Counted from the first letter of the stretch, positions 33,668 through 42,945 are shown. The stretch: 64,000 nucleotides of DNA from Filimonas lacunae (GCF_002355595.1 NZ_AP017422.1:3534001-3598000), one strand, 5' to 3'. Notes: generated by a model from the letters alone, not told the origin. Numbers and translations: made by a program.

Positions 33668-34549
33668 ATGAATCAACTGACAGCACCCCATCCCCCACAT
33701 GGACGTTTCTTTACATTGGCCCTGCTACTACTCACACAACTGCTACCTGCAAAGCAGGCACATGCCCGCTTTCAGCAGCAGCAAAAGCCCAAAGCCCCCA
33801 CCGGCTACCACCTGGTATACGCCGATGAGTTTAACGGCACCGGCAAACCCGACACCACCAAATGGACATGGGAAGCCCGCCCCAAAGGCGCTACCAACAA
33901 CGAAGAACAGGTATACACCGATAACACCCGCGACAACGCCACACTTCGCAACGGCTGCCTGATCATCACCGGTAAAAAAGACTACCCCACCAAAGACACC
34001 GCCGCCCCGTGGAGCAGCGCCCGCTTAGTAAGCCGCCACAAAATGGACTTCCTCTATGGCAAAGTAGAAGTACGCGCCAAACTACCCCGCGCCCGCGGCT
34101 CGTGGCCTGCCATCTGGCTGATGCCCACCGAAAGTCTGTACGGCCGTTGGCCCCGCAGCGGCGAAATAGATATTATGGAACATACCGGCAACAACTACGG
34201 CACCGTACTCAGCAGCGTACACACCGAAAACAGGAACTGGATGAACGGCGGCAACCTCACCCGTGACAAACACCTCATCAACGTAGATACCACCTTTCAC
34301 ATATACGCACTGGAATGGACAGCCGACTCCCTGCGCTTCACCTACGATGATATACACTGCTACACTTTTGTAAACCCAAACACCCGGAGCCCCAAAGACT
34401 GGCCCTTTGATCAGAAATTTTATGTGATACTCAATGTAGCCATTGGCGGCATGATGGGTGGCGCTATAACAGATGCAGACTGGCCGGATAGCATGGTAGT
34501 GGATTATGTGCGGGTGTATCAAAAACGCAGTAGCCAACACAAACGATAG
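33668..34549 (+). CDS. Secreted single-domain GH16 beta-glucanase
   Basis: About 293 residues: signal peptide (FTLALLLLTQLLPAKQAHA) followed by one GH16 domain. The catalytic motif is GEIDIMEH (E166, D168, E171). It is very similar to the catalytic domain of the upstream 1162-residue enzyme (shared WPAIWLMPT, VEVRAKLPRARGSW, WPFDQKF), so the pair arose by duplication. It lacks binding modules and the T9SS sorting domain, so it is probably periplasmic or exported differently. The ATG at 33668 is preferred over the in-frame GTG at 33656. It probably cleaves oligosaccharides imported by SusC/SusD. Confidence 0.92.
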   Translation: MNQLTAPHPPHGRFFTLALLLLTQLLPAKQAHARFQQQQKPKAPTGYHLVYADEFNGTGKPDTTKWTWEARPKGATNNEEQVYTDNTRDNATLRNGCLIITGKKDYPTKDTAAPWSSARLVSRHKMDFLYGKVEVRAKLPRARGSWPAIWLMPTESLYGRWPRSGEIDIMEHTGNNYGTVLSSVHTENRNWMNGGNLTRDKHLINVDTTFHIYALEWTADSLRFTYDDIHCYTFVNPNTRSPKDWPFDQKFYVILNVAIGGMMGGAITDADWPDSMVVDYVRVYQKRSSQHKR

Positions 34550-34565
34550 CCTGTTACCTGTCAGG

Positions 34566-34590
34566 GCCGGCATTGTACGCCAGCCCTGCT
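34566..34590. terminator. Weak hairpin between convergent genes
   Basis: CAGGGC and GCCCTG arms flank a loop of about 15 nt in the gap between the second GH16 gene and the convergent membrane-protein gene. There is no clear T-run. Confidence 0.3.
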
Positions 34591-34639
34591 GGTAATCCGT
34601 TGTTTACAGCTTTCAAAGAAAAGTGCTACCGATACGCCG

Positions 34640-35605
34640 TCAGCTGTCCTTCTTCTGTTCCGCACATCTTTGCGCAATCAGGCTTAACTCACTTTGCAAC
34701 ACATCATTCATCAGCCAATGCGCCCAGATGGAAGCATACCAGTTGAAAGGCGTACAAATTACAAACCGGCTGGATAAGGTGATTTTACATTTGCCACCGG
34801 GCATAGATTGCAGCTCATACACATCCCCCAGCATATTCAGGTGCTTGCCACCGATCACAATATGTTCATCCAGCACGTCTGCTGCAATCTGATCAGGCAA
34901 TGTTTTAATAGATAGTGCCAATTGCTTTTCCGGAATACACTGCGTTACCTTCTCGTAAAACACAAGTCCCTTTTCAAAAGTGGCCACCCGGCTACCTCCT
35001 ACAGCAACGTTATCTAAACGGGTGCTTTGGTGCGTAGGAAAACCCAGCAGACCGGTGACACCCCCGTGGTGTTCATTCGCTTTAATACTATCAATATGTG
35101 TAAGCTGATGCCATACTTCCTGTGGCGTTGCATCAATCACAAGCTCACAGGCAATAACACATTCCCTGCTTACAGAGGTACGATCACCTTCCGCAAAACC
35201 CAGGCATATAGGAAGCAAGGCCAATAAGGATATTTGCAACTTATTAGGCGACTGATCTTTTTCTTTCCGGGAGCGCTTTATGCTATAAGCAATAATACCA
35301 CCCAGGCCTGCCAATGAAGAATAAATGGGAAAGATCATCAGCCAACATATGGTGCCTTCTATCTCAAAATAAATAGTAAGAATTAGCAGACCAATGCATG
35401 GATACCATGGTAAAAAAAATGCACGGGAACGACTCCTTATCTTTTCATAAGGGATTAGTATGATGGTAATAAAGCCTATCAGCGCCGGCACCAGAAACAG
35501 GAAAGAAAGGCTCATAATTTCCAGTATAGAACTGAGCGAGCCATAAAGCAGTCTTATCACAAGCCCATACACTACAGTACCTAAAAGTGAAAGAGATAGT
35601 TTCAT
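34640..35605 (-). CDS. Membrane protein with C-terminal SRPBCC-like domain
   Basis: 321 residues. The first ~130 residues contain four hydrophobic segments. After a further hydrophobic stretch (LLALLPICLGFA) comes a soluble domain with CELVIDATPQEVWHQLTHID, the usual opening of SRPBCC/polyketide-cyclase (START-like) domains, which bind hydrophobic ligands. Function is unknown. It is the last gene of a four-gene operon (membrane protein, membrane protein, metallophosphoesterase, this gene), 4 bp after the phosphoesterase. Confidence 0.65.
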   Translation of the reverse strand: MKLSLSLLGTVVYGLVIRLLYGSLSSILEIMSLSFLFLVPALIGFITIILIPYEKIRSRSRAFFLPWYPCIGLLILTIYFEIEGTICWLMIFPIYSSLAGLGGIIAYSIKRSRKEKDQSPNKLQISLLALLPICLGFAEGDRTSVSRECVIACELVIDATPQEVWHQLTHIDSIKANEHHGGVTGLLGFPTHQSTRLDNVAVGGSRVATFEKGLVFYEKVTQCIPEKQLALSIKTLPDQIAADVLDEHIVIGGKHLNMLGDVYELQSMPGGKCKITLSSRFVICTPFNWYASIWAHWLMNDVLQSELSLIAQRCAEQKKDS

Positions 35606-35609
35606 ATAG

Positions 35610-36329
35610 TTAAGGTTGAGAGTTTACGTTTACTAAAATAATATCCTTAGTACAATTGAACCGGACAGGCAAAGTATCACCCAGCCCCTTGCTCACGAGG
35701 TACAAACACCGTCCCATAATCATTTTCAAAAAATTCTGTTGATACAGCCAACGACCGGGATACAACCCTTTATCGTTTTGCCATAACACGAACTGCGTAC
35801 CGTGCAAATGCCCACCAAACACCAGGTGGTAATGTTTGATTGCTACAGACGGCCGAACAGGCTTATGCAAACAGAGTATATAAAAATTAGCCGGAGCCGC
35901 ATGCCCATACGCCTGACCACCATCTATACGAACAGTAAAGCGGGCAGTCAGCGGAACATAAGCCGGCTCCTTTTCCAGCCAGCACACTCCATTGCGTCGC
36001 ATAATTGTTTGTATGGTATCAATGCTTCTCCAATAGTCATGATTACCTGCGATGGCAAATACATTTTTGCGATGCCTGATAGTTTGTAAGAAATACTCCA
36101 GCCACTTTCTGCCGCTGCTGCTATCGGCATAATCACCACCGAGCAACAGAATATCCGGATTTACCGCTTCAATAGTTTGCAGCAACCGGAGTACCAGACT
36201 TTGGCTATACCGGGTAAAATGAAAGTCGGATAAATAGAGTACACAAAAAGCCGGACCATCCCCCATGGAGTAGCGCTCTTGCCTTACTTCAAAAGCATCA
36301 TTATACCCTATGTTCCATTTCTTTTTCAT
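35610..36329 (-). CDS. Calcineurin-like metallophosphoesterase
   Basis: A 239-residue enzyme with all metal-binding motifs of the family in order: YLSDFHF (D-x-H), LLGGDYAD (GD), IAGNHDYW (GNHD), LCLHKP (H) and VFGGHLHGTQF (GHxH). It resembles YaeI/YkuE-type phosphohydrolases that act on lipid-linked substrates, although no membrane anchor is present. It overlaps the upstream membrane-protein gene by 29 bp. Given membrane proteins on both sides, a phospholipid or lipid-linked substrate is plausible but unproven. Confidence 0.85.
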   Translation of the reverse strand: MKKKWNIGYNDAFEVRQERYSMGDGPAFCVLYLSDFHFTRYSQSLVLRLLQTIEAVNPDILLLGGDYADSSSGRKWLEYFLQTIRHRKNVFAIAGNHDYWRSIDTIQTIMRRNGVCWLEKEPAYVPLTARFTVRIDGGQAYGHAAPANFYILCLHKPVRPSVAIKHYHLVFGGHLHGTQFVLWQNDKGLYPGRWLYQQNFLKMIMGRCLYLVSKGLGDTLPVRFNCTKDIILVNVNSQP

Positions 36330-36831
36330 ACCATATTAATATAGCCAGGCAGCCAATAAACCAGTTTTTAAGCCGTTCTTCCCTATTGAATAATCCCAGT
36401 AACATAAAAGCAGCAACAGGCATCACCGTTGTTACGGCTTTTATAACACCTATCTTATAAGTGAGCCGCACACTTGCCAATAGCGGATACTTTGCCTGGT
36501 CTATTAACAAAGGAAACAGGAACAGAAAATGTACCTCCGCCACGTAAAACAGAACAATAGCCAGCGGTGACAATAAAAAATGTATACGATAAAAGATCAC
36601 CAGCGCAAGGATAAAAACCGCTACACTCAAACCGTATTTCATCACTCCATAAAGACCAAAAGGCGGGGTAACAGTTGATTGGCGACCATACCCTCCCCGC
36701 ATAAAACAGAGCTGTTGTTGCATCCAGGCACCTCCGCCCGAAAACCATTGATCCGGCCACGGCGCCGCATCCGGCTGCAGATACAGCTGGTATTGCGCTG
36801 TAGCCAATTGAATCAATGCTTTGCTATTCAT
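36301..36831 (-). CDS. Hypothetical membrane protein
   Basis: About 176 residues with roughly four hydrophobic segments in the C-terminal two thirds (SVAVFILALVIFYRI, LAIVLFYVAEVHFLFLFPLL, VTTVMPVAAFMLLGLF). The N-terminus is soluble and rich in Gln and Trp. I do not recognise a family. The ATG at 36831 overlaps the stop of the upstream gene as ATGA, which decides the start and shows translational coupling. Confidence 0.6.
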   Translation of the reverse strand: MNSKALIQLATAQYQLYLQPDAAPWPDQWFSGGGAWMQQQLCFMRGGYGRQSTVTPPFGLYGVMKYGLSVAVFILALVIFYRIHFLLSPLAIVLFYVAEVHFLFLFPLLIDQAKYPLLASVRLTYKIGVIKAVTTVMPVAAFMLLGLFNREERLKNWFIGCLAILIWYEKEMEHRV

Positions 36832-37358
36832 GCACAGTAAATAAGATGAAAACACGCCAGCCATGCAATACCATTGCCTAATACCAGCATACGATGGTAG
36901 ATATTCTCCAGCCGCTTACACCGTTTAATATGAAACACAAACTCATCATAACTGATAGCCACTACTGTATAAATCAGCACGATCATAATAGGAATCAGGA
37001 ACTTAGTAGGGCTACCACTCATCATAGCAAACCACATCAGCAGGAACATGGGCACACCACCCAAACCAAGCGCAGCCGCTTCGGCGTCCCTTTCTTTTTT
37101 AGGTATTTTCAGCTTAAGCGGATCGCGGTGAAACTGCCAGTCCAGCACACCACCTATAGTAGCCACAACCCCACAAACAGCCATTATACAATATTGCCAG
37201 GGCAGAAAAGGAAAATGATCCAGCATATGCGCATTAGGATTATCCCTGTAAATCAGCAGCAGCAAGGCAAACAGGATAGCAGGCATAAACAGTAACACAA
37301 GCGACAGGTATTGCCTGAAGCCTTTTGGGGCTGGAGCCGCCGTAACACGAGTGTTCAT
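36828..37358 (-). CDS. Hypothetical membrane protein
   Basis: 176 residues with about five hydrophobic segments (LSLVLLFMPAILFALLLLIY, YCIMAVCGVVATIGGVL, VPMFLLMWFAMM, FLIPIMIVLIYTVVAISY, MLVLGNGIAWLACFHLIY). A conserved-looking cytoplasmic loop contains DWQFHRDPLKLKIPKKERDA. No family recognised. It is the first gene of the four-gene operon. Confidence 0.6.
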   Translation of the reverse strand: MNTRVTAAPAPKGFRQYLSLVLLFMPAILFALLLLIYRDNPNAHMLDHFPFLPWQYCIMAVCGVVATIGGVLDWQFHRDPLKLKIPKKERDAEAAALGLGGVPMFLLMWFAMMSGSPTKFLIPIMIVLIYTVVAISYDEFVFHIKRCKRLENIYHRMLVLGNGIAWLACFHLIYCA

Positions 37359-37619
37359 AATAAAGGGCAGAGGTTTGTTTTATGGGTAAATATTGTTGCA
37401 AAGCACATATGCAACGCTAAGGTCGGAAACAACTTTGAATTTCAAAGCGATTTGAGATATTTTATTTTCCCTTAATCTGACCACCCAAAACAGGTGATTT
37501 TTCTGGTACAATTATGGTGTTCCATCTTACAAGAGAAATGTTATTTTGGTGCGCAGAAAGATAATGCTACCTTGCTCCACCACTCTCTATAAAAATCACA
37601 TATATAATAGGGTTCACTT

Positions 37620-38399
37620 ATGTTATTACAGGCTTCTTCTTTTTTTGAGATGTACGCAGACGCGCCCGTTACCAGCATTTTCATGCTACGCTCCCAAAGC
37701 GGGCCTGCGCAGCTGATCAGGCAGGAAGCATTCGTCACGTCCCCACAAGTAGCCGTTAATGAGTATGTGGATGGGTATGGCAACCTTTGCCAACGCCTGG
37801 TGATACCCGGCGGCACTTTTACTTTAGAAAGCAGTGTGGTGGCGGAATGCAGCCCAACCATAGACGTGTATAGCGATGCTACGTATACGCCCGTAGAATT
37901 TCTGCCCGATAATGTGTTACAGTTTTTATTGCCCAGCAGATATTGCGAATCGGACAAAGTAACCGACCTGGCCACCCAGATCACCATGGGGGCCGCACCT
38001 GGATATGCCCAAGTAGAAGCCATACGCCACTGGGTGCATACGCATTTTACACGACAGTATGGTACCACCAACAGCTCTACCTCCGCGTTAGATGTGCTGC
38101 AAAGTAAAAACGGGGTTTGCCGGGATTTTACCCATGCAGCCATAGCCCTTTGCCGCAACCTGGATATACCGGCACGCATGGTAGTGGGTTACCTGCACCA
38201 GTTGAACCCTATGGACTTACACGCTTGGTTTGAAGCATTTGTGGGTAATCGCTGGTACACTTTTGATGCGCTGATGCCCGAGCCTATGGGTGGACGTATT
38301 ATTATGGCTTTCGGGCGTGACGCTGCTGACGTTGCTTTTGCCAGTCATTTTGGAAATGTACAGTTACAACGCATGGAAGTAACTGTAAAAGAAATATAG
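37620..38399 (+). CDS. Transglutaminase-like domain protein
   Basis: A 259-residue protein with an N-terminal beta-rich domain and a transglutaminase-like core. The catalytic triad is visible as NGVCRDFTH (Cys), DLHAWFEAF (His) and WYTFDAL (Asp). Bacterial members are thought to be cysteine proteases or amidases acting on peptides or cell-wall material. No signal peptide is seen. It stands alone between a divergent operon and a TonB-dependent receptor. Confidence 0.87.
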   Translation: MLLQASSFFEMYADAPVTSIFMLRSQSGPAQLIRQEAFVTSPQVAVNEYVDGYGNLCQRLVIPGGTFTLESSVVAECSPTIDVYSDATYTPVEFLPDNVLQFLLPSRYCESDKVTDLATQITMGAAPGYAQVEAIRHWVHTHFTRQYGTTNSSTSALDVLQSKNGVCRDFTHAAIALCRNLDIPARMVVGYLHQLNPMDLHAWFEAFVGNRWYTFDALMPEPMGGRIIMAFGRDAADVAFASHFGNVQLQRMEVTVKEI

Positions 38400-38522
38400 C
38401 TTTTCCAGGCAACCGGTATTTTTCCGCTTTGCGTAAACGCTTTTCCCTTTACAGGTAGGTACACCGGTAAAACCGCGCCAGCTTTGCATCCTCTAATCAT
38501 ACCCCATTATTAATAGATAGAC

Positions 38523-40898
38523 ATGCAAAACTTACTCGCATATTACAGGCATTTCCTGCTTGTATTTACTCTTTTTCTATGCAGTACTATTTCCCTGGCC
38601 CGCGATAACGACCACCGTCCCGCAGTAAAAGGCAGTGTGGTTACCAGCGATGGCAAACCTGTTGACGGCGCTTCTGTTCGCCTTAAAGGCACACATGCCG
38701 AGGCAATTACGGAAGAAGATGGCACATTTACCTTATGGGATGTACATCCCGGCCAATACGAGCTGGAAGTGCTGTATTTAGGTTACGCCCCGGTTACTGA
38801 ACATATAGAAGTGCATCCGCACCACGTAGCCGCTGTAACAGTAAAATTGTCTGTTACCCAGCAGCAGTTAACAGAGGTGACCATTACCACGGGCTTTAAC
38901 CGGTTTAATAAAAAGGAAACGGACGATGTGGCCCGTTTACCTTTAAAGAACATGGAAAACCCGCAGGTATATACCGTGGTAACAAAAGAACTGATGAAAG
39001 AGCAGCTGATTACCGATTACAACAGCGCTTTTAAAAATATTCCCGGTGCAGGTGTGCCGGTAGTGTACAATCAGGGCCGTAGCGCCATGTTATCCCGCGG
39101 ATTTACCACTGCCAACCTGATACGCAACAGTATTTCCGGCTTTGTATATACCAATATTGACCCCGCCAACCTGGAAGCGCTGGAAGCCATTAAAGGCCCA
39201 TCCGGCACCCTGTTCAACAGCAGCCAGATTTCGTTTGGTGGCTTGTTTAACCGTGTTACCAAAAAGCCTAACGAAAACAGGAAAACAGAGATCAGCTATT
39301 CCGGCGGCAGCTACAACCTCAACCGTCTTACCTGGGATATCAACACCCCTATCAAAAGCGACAACAGCGTGTTGATGCGTATTAACGGCGCCCTGCATAC
39401 CGAGCAAAGCTTCCAGGATTATGGCTTTACCCGCAGCGCTATGATAGCCCCCAGCTTTATTTACAAAGCCAACGACAAGCTGAGTTTCCTCATTGATATG
39501 GAAGCCTCTATGTACAATGCTACTTCGCCTATCCGCCTGGCTCCTTATGCCAGCGGCAAGGCTACCAACATTAAAGATATGGGCATTGATTATTTCAAAT
39601 CCTTCACCAATAATTCACTGGACTACAAAACTCAGCAACTGAACTTTTACGGCCAGATCAACTACCAGCTGAACAGCAACTGGAAGCTGCAAACCTTCTT
39701 TACCCGCACCTATTCGGCTACCAAAGGCTATGTATCTTCCCTGACAGCAGTTACCGACAGCACGCTGCGCCCTACTTTTCAGCGCGAGAACTTTCCCTAT
39801 AATGGTACCGAATTGCAGCAAAACATTGTGGGCGACTTTCACATAGCCGGTATCCGTAACCGCATGGTGGCAGGTATTGATTTTTACAACCAGCGCAGCG
39901 ACAGGAACACCCCTACTATTGTGCTGCCTACTATCAACTACCAGCATGTAAAACCCAGCGAATATTATTTTCTGAATGTGGACAAGGTAGATTCTATTGC
40001 GGCACGATTACCTATCAGAAGTTTCTCTAACTATCGCACCAACCAATATACTTATAGTGCCTATGTATCAGATGTAGTAAACATCACCGATCAGTTAAGC
40101 GCTATGTTAAGCCTGCGTGTAGATCACTTCGAGGACAAAGGCAACTACGCCCCTTATTACGACACTTCTACCCTGGCCTACCAGCAAAACGCTTTATCGC
40201 CCAAGCTTGGTTTAGTGTACCAGGTAGTGAAAGACCAGGTAAGCCTTTTCGGTAACTATATGAATGGCTTCAACAACCAGGGTGGCACGGACTTTTCGGG
40301 TAACAGCTTTAAACCACAGCACGCCAACCAGTGGGAAGCAGGCATTAAACTGGACGCCTTTCACCACCGTTTAAGCAGCACCATCAGCTACTACCATATT
40401 AAAGTAGAAAATACCCTGCGCGACGATCCTGACCACGCAAACTTTAGCCTGCAGGACGGTACCCAACTGAGCAAGGGTGTAGAAGCAGAAGTAATTGCCA
40501 ATCCTTTTGGCGGTCTGAACATTGTGGCTGGGTACACTTATAACGACAACAAGTACATCCAGGCAAAAGCCAACATGATAGGCTTACGTCCCGCAGAAGC
40601 CGGCCCGCAACACCTGGCCAACCTGTGGATGAGCTATCATATTATGAACGGCGGCGCTAAAGGTTTAGGTTTTGGTGTAGGTGGAAACTACGGAAGCTCC
40701 GCTTTCCAAACCAACACTTCCACCTTTACATTTACTATTCCTTCGTACAAAGTACTGGATGCTACGGTTTATTACGATCGTCCAACCTTCCGTGTAGGTG
40801 TGAAAGTGGATAATATTATGAATGAAAGATACTGGTCGTTCCGTTTGGCCCCGCAAATGCCAACAAGGGTAACTGCTAACATCACTTTACGCTTTTAA
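38523..40898 (+). CDS. TonB-dependent siderophore-type receptor
   Basis: A 791-residue outer-membrane receptor: signal peptide (FLLVFTLFLCSTISLA), a CarboxypepD_reg-like domain (VKGSVVTSDGKPVDGASVRL), plug (VYTVVTKELMKEQLITDYNS, then SRGFTTANLIRNSISGF) and a beta barrel ending PTRVTANITLRF with terminal Phe. It lacks the SusC-specific features and a SusD partner, and the plug pattern with IKGPSGTLF resembles ferric-siderophore receptors (FhuA/FpvA-like). It probably imports an iron chelate. It is monocistronic, with a strong terminator at 40921. Confidence 0.88.
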   Translation: MQNLLAYYRHFLLVFTLFLCSTISLARDNDHRPAVKGSVVTSDGKPVDGASVRLKGTHAEAITEEDGTFTLWDVHPGQYELEVLYLGYAPVTEHIEVHPHHVAAVTVKLSVTQQQLTEVTITTGFNRFNKKETDDVARLPLKNMENPQVYTVVTKELMKEQLITDYNSAFKNIPGAGVPVVYNQGRSAMLSRGFTTANLIRNSISGFVYTNIDPANLEALEAIKGPSGTLFNSSQISFGGLFNRVTKKPNENRKTEISYSGGSYNLNRLTWDINTPIKSDNSVLMRINGALHTEQSFQDYGFTRSAMIAPSFIYKANDKLSFLIDMEASMYNATSPIRLAPYASGKATNIKDMGIDYFKSFTNNSLDYKTQQLNFYGQINYQLNSNWKLQTFFTRTYSATKGYVSSLTAVTDSTLRPTFQRENFPYNGTELQQNIVGDFHIAGIRNRMVAGIDFYNQRSDRNTPTIVLPTINYQHVKPSEYYFLNVDKVDSIAARLPIRSFSNYRTNQYTYSAYVSDVVNITDQLSAMLSLRVDHFEDKGNYAPYYDTSTLAYQQNALSPKLGLVYQVVKDQVSLFGNYMNGFNNQGGTDFSGNSFKPQHANQWEAGIKLDAFHHRLSSTISYYHIKVENTLRDDPDHANFSLQDGTQLSKGVEAEVIANPFGGLNIVAGYTYNDNKYIQAKANMIGLRPAEAGPQHLANLWMSYHIMNGGAKGLGFGVGGNYGSSAFQTNTSTFTFTIPSYKVLDATVYYDRPTFRVGVKVDNIMNERYWSFRLAPQMPTRVTANITLRF

Positions 40899-40920
40899 TG
40901 ATAACCGTAAAAGCTTTTAA

Positions 40921-40959
40921 ACAAACAGGCATCACAGAAGTGATGCCTGTTTGTTTTTA
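40921..40959 (+). terminator. Intrinsic terminator after the TonB-dependent receptor
   Basis: A perfect 15-bp stem, ACAAACAGGCATCAC (40921-40935) and GTGATGCCTGTTTGT (40940-40954), 4-nt loop, followed by a run of T. It sits between convergent genes and may work in both directions. Confidence 0.9.
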
Positions 40960-40964
40960 CATAC

Positions 40965-41453
40965 TTACCGGGGAGAAGCCGCCATTCTCAGGCGAAGAAT
41001 AGCAGACAGCCGTAAACTATCCGCACCATTAACAGCCACCTTTTTTAAAGGACTGCCTGTATACAGGGTATACACCGGCATACCGGCAGCATCGATAGCT
41101 ACACGCTCTACAGTCGTAATTGCTGCGGGAATATTGCCACCGGCCCATTGTTCATCCGGCTGCTGCTTCCAGGCTACGTTATATAATACAGCTCCGACCG
41201 GATAGCGGCCATCACTATGTTTGGCAGCATAGGCAAAGGCTGCATCATTACCATAAAGAATGCACATGATGCTGTCTTTAGGTTGCAGGCTGCTGGTAAG
41301 CGCGTGCAGCAACAATGGATTTTCGGGTAACTCATCTGCCGGTTGTACAGATGCCTGCTCATTCAAACCCAGCGGTTGCTGGCTATGACAACCTGCCATC
41401 AGCAGGCATAGCATTGCCAGAGTATATAAGGATAAATAGTATTGCTTTTTCAT
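40965..41453 (-). CDS. Lipoprotein with cytochrome P460-like fold but no heme motif
   Basis: 162 residues; the signal peptide ends LLMAGC (lipobox). The rest resembles part of the P460 domain of the upstream protein: YGNDAAFAYAAKHSDGRYPV, then GAVLYNVAWKQQPDEQWAGG, against ANDIAVKAIEEHHTKEWPDG, then AVFAKAAWKEQ. No CxxCH is present, so it cannot bind c-type heme. It is 2 bp after the di-CxxCH protein and is probably its partner. Relation to P460 is inferred by eye. Confidence 0.6.
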   Translation of the reverse strand: MKKQYYLSLYTLAMLCLLMAGCHSQQPLGLNEQASVQPADELPENPLLLHALTSSLQPKDSIMCILYGNDAAFAYAAKHSDGRYPVGAVLYNVAWKQQPDEQWAGGNIPAAITTVERVAIDAAGMPVYTLYTGSPLKKVAVNGADSLRLSAILRLRMAASPR

Positions 41454-41455
41454 AA

Positions 41456-42418
41456 CTATCTTTTTTGTTGTAAGGCACGGAAAAGGTTCAACGGTTTGGT
41501 AAAAACATAATCATTGCCTTTCATAGGCTGGTGACACGAAACACATTCCTGGGTAAAGGCCGCATTGGCTCCATAAGGCTTTAAATCATCCCCACGCCAC
41601 CGGGCCCAACCCCATCCCGCTGTTTGCGCATATTTTCCGGCATCTTTTATCATAAACTCTACCTGCCAGAAAGCACCTGCTGTAACGCTACCATCGGCAT
41701 TCACCTGCTCTTTCCAGGCTGCTTTGGCAAAAACAGCGCCGTCGGGCCACTCTTTCGTATGATGCTCTTCTATGGCTTTTACAGCTATATCATTGGCATA
41801 GATCATACGCACAGTACCATTATCAAACCTGTCCGTAGTACTCATCATTTTCCAGTTTCTATAGTCCGGTATATATGCTATTTCATTAGGTGCAGGCTTC
41901 ACTTTACCTGTTGCTTGTAAAGTACCATTTACAAAGGCTTCATATTGCTTATCAGCCACGTGGAGCTGCGTTGTATCCGTCGTTTTCCGGGGTGTGCGGG
42001 AAAAGATGTATTGCTTCAAAAGCGCCTTATCTTCTGCCGATAAACTGGCGCTACCATGTACCATGGTATAGGAAGGCAGCGGCATTTCATTGGCCAGCGC
42101 CTGGTTTAAGGCATAATACAACATATTGTTTTGCGCAGGCGTAGGCAGCGAATCCCAGCCCGAAAAGTTAAACGCCTTACGCCCCTCCAGCACATGTTTA
42201 TTCACCAGGAAACTGGCAGGACTCAACTGATCGTACCAACGCAGGTTTACCTCAGAGGAGTGACAATCAAAACAGGAAGTGCGCAAAATGCGGTTCACCT
42301 CCGGCGGCACACCGGCTAAATTAGCGGCGGGCGTGCTGGGTACTTTTTCAGGCCGGAACAGTTGCAGCACACCTGTTGCCACAATCAGCCCTATCACTAT
42401 CATCATTGCTTTTTTCAT
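41456..42418 (-). CDS. Di-heme protein: Haem_bd domain plus cytochrome P460
   Basis: A 320-residue exported or membrane-anchored protein. After an N-terminal hydrophobic segment (MMIVIGLIVATGVLQLF) comes a heme-binding domain of the Haem_bd type (PPEVNRILRTSCFDCHSSEV; motif CFDCH). The C-terminal half is a cytochrome P460-like domain ending in a second c-type heme motif, ECVSCHQPMKGNDYVF. P460 proteins oxidise hydroxylamine or detoxify nitrogen oxides; a similar role is possible here. It is preceded by a VOC-like gene with an FNR-type box at 42946, so oxygen- or nitrosative-stress control would fit. Confidence 0.82.
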   Translation of the reverse strand: MKKAMMIVIGLIVATGVLQLFRPEKVPSTPAANLAGVPPEVNRILRTSCFDCHSSEVNLRWYDQLSPASFLVNKHVLEGRKAFNFSGWDSLPTPAQNNMLYYALNQALANEMPLPSYTMVHGSASLSAEDKALLKQYIFSRTPRKTTDTTQLHVADKQYEAFVNGTLQATGKVKPAPNEIAYIPDYRNWKMMSTTDRFDNGTVRMIYANDIAVKAIEEHHTKEWPDGAVFAKAAWKEQVNADGSVTAGAFWQVEFMIKDAGKYAQTAGWGWARWRGDDLKPYGANAAFTQECVSCHQPMKGNDYVFTKPLNLFRALQQKR

Positions 42419-42470
42419 CGTCTTATTCTTTTAATAGCAAATTGGTATATATAATGCCCAACATCTTAGC

Positions 42471-42857
42471 TCAGGAAACAGCAGCAGACAACTGGTATAA
42501 CCCCACTACGCCGCCCTCATTCATCTCCATAAAGCAGTAACAGTTGTCTGCACTCAAATCCACTACCTCCCCCAACATCCTGCCACCGGAAGCCGTTAAC
42601 TCCTCCATTGACTGTTGCAGATTATGCACACGGTAACCGATCACCACATCGCCATGCGCAAATAAATAAGGCGGATAGCACGACCCGGCACAATATAATT
42701 CTACCGTACAGCCATCAGGCAGCTGATACACGGTAAGCCCTGGATCTACCAGCACCTTTTTTGCTGCCATGCCATTTTCCAACAGCGCAGCCATGCCTTG
42801 CCGTTGCTGTCCGTTTGTCCTTATAAGAATTGTTTTTATACCTAAAGAACGTTTCAT
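42471..42857 (-). CDS. VOC (glyoxalase-fold) protein
   Basis: About 128 residues. The pattern MKRSLGIKTILIRT...LPDGCTVELYCAG...VIGYRVHNLQQSMEELTASG...YCFMEMNEGGVVGLYQ is that of a single vicinal-oxygen-chelate unit with a terminal glutamate/tyrosine strand. Function is not predictable: members include glyoxalases, dioxygenases and resistance proteins. I chose the ATG at 42857. It is the first gene of a probable operon with the di-heme protein (52 bp gap) and follows the FNR-type box at 42946-42959. Confidence 0.65.
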   Translation of the reverse strand: MKRSLGIKTILIRTNGQQRQGMAALLENGMAAKKVLVDPGLTVYQLPDGCTVELYCAGSCYPPYLFAHGDVVIGYRVHNLQQSMEELTASGGRMLGEVVDLSADNCYCFMEMNEGGVVGLYQLSAAVS

Positions 42858-42945
42858 ATGCTTGTAGGGTGGCTGTAAGTAAAACCACGGATACAAAGAT
42901 GAAACAGACCGGAAGCGCTACCATTGATGTATCATAAAATCAAAA

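Noticed and set aside
37541-38179. Minus-strand frame of 212 codons
   Set aside because: It is antisense to the transglutaminase-like gene, whose catalytic Cys, His and Asp motifs are all on the plus strand.
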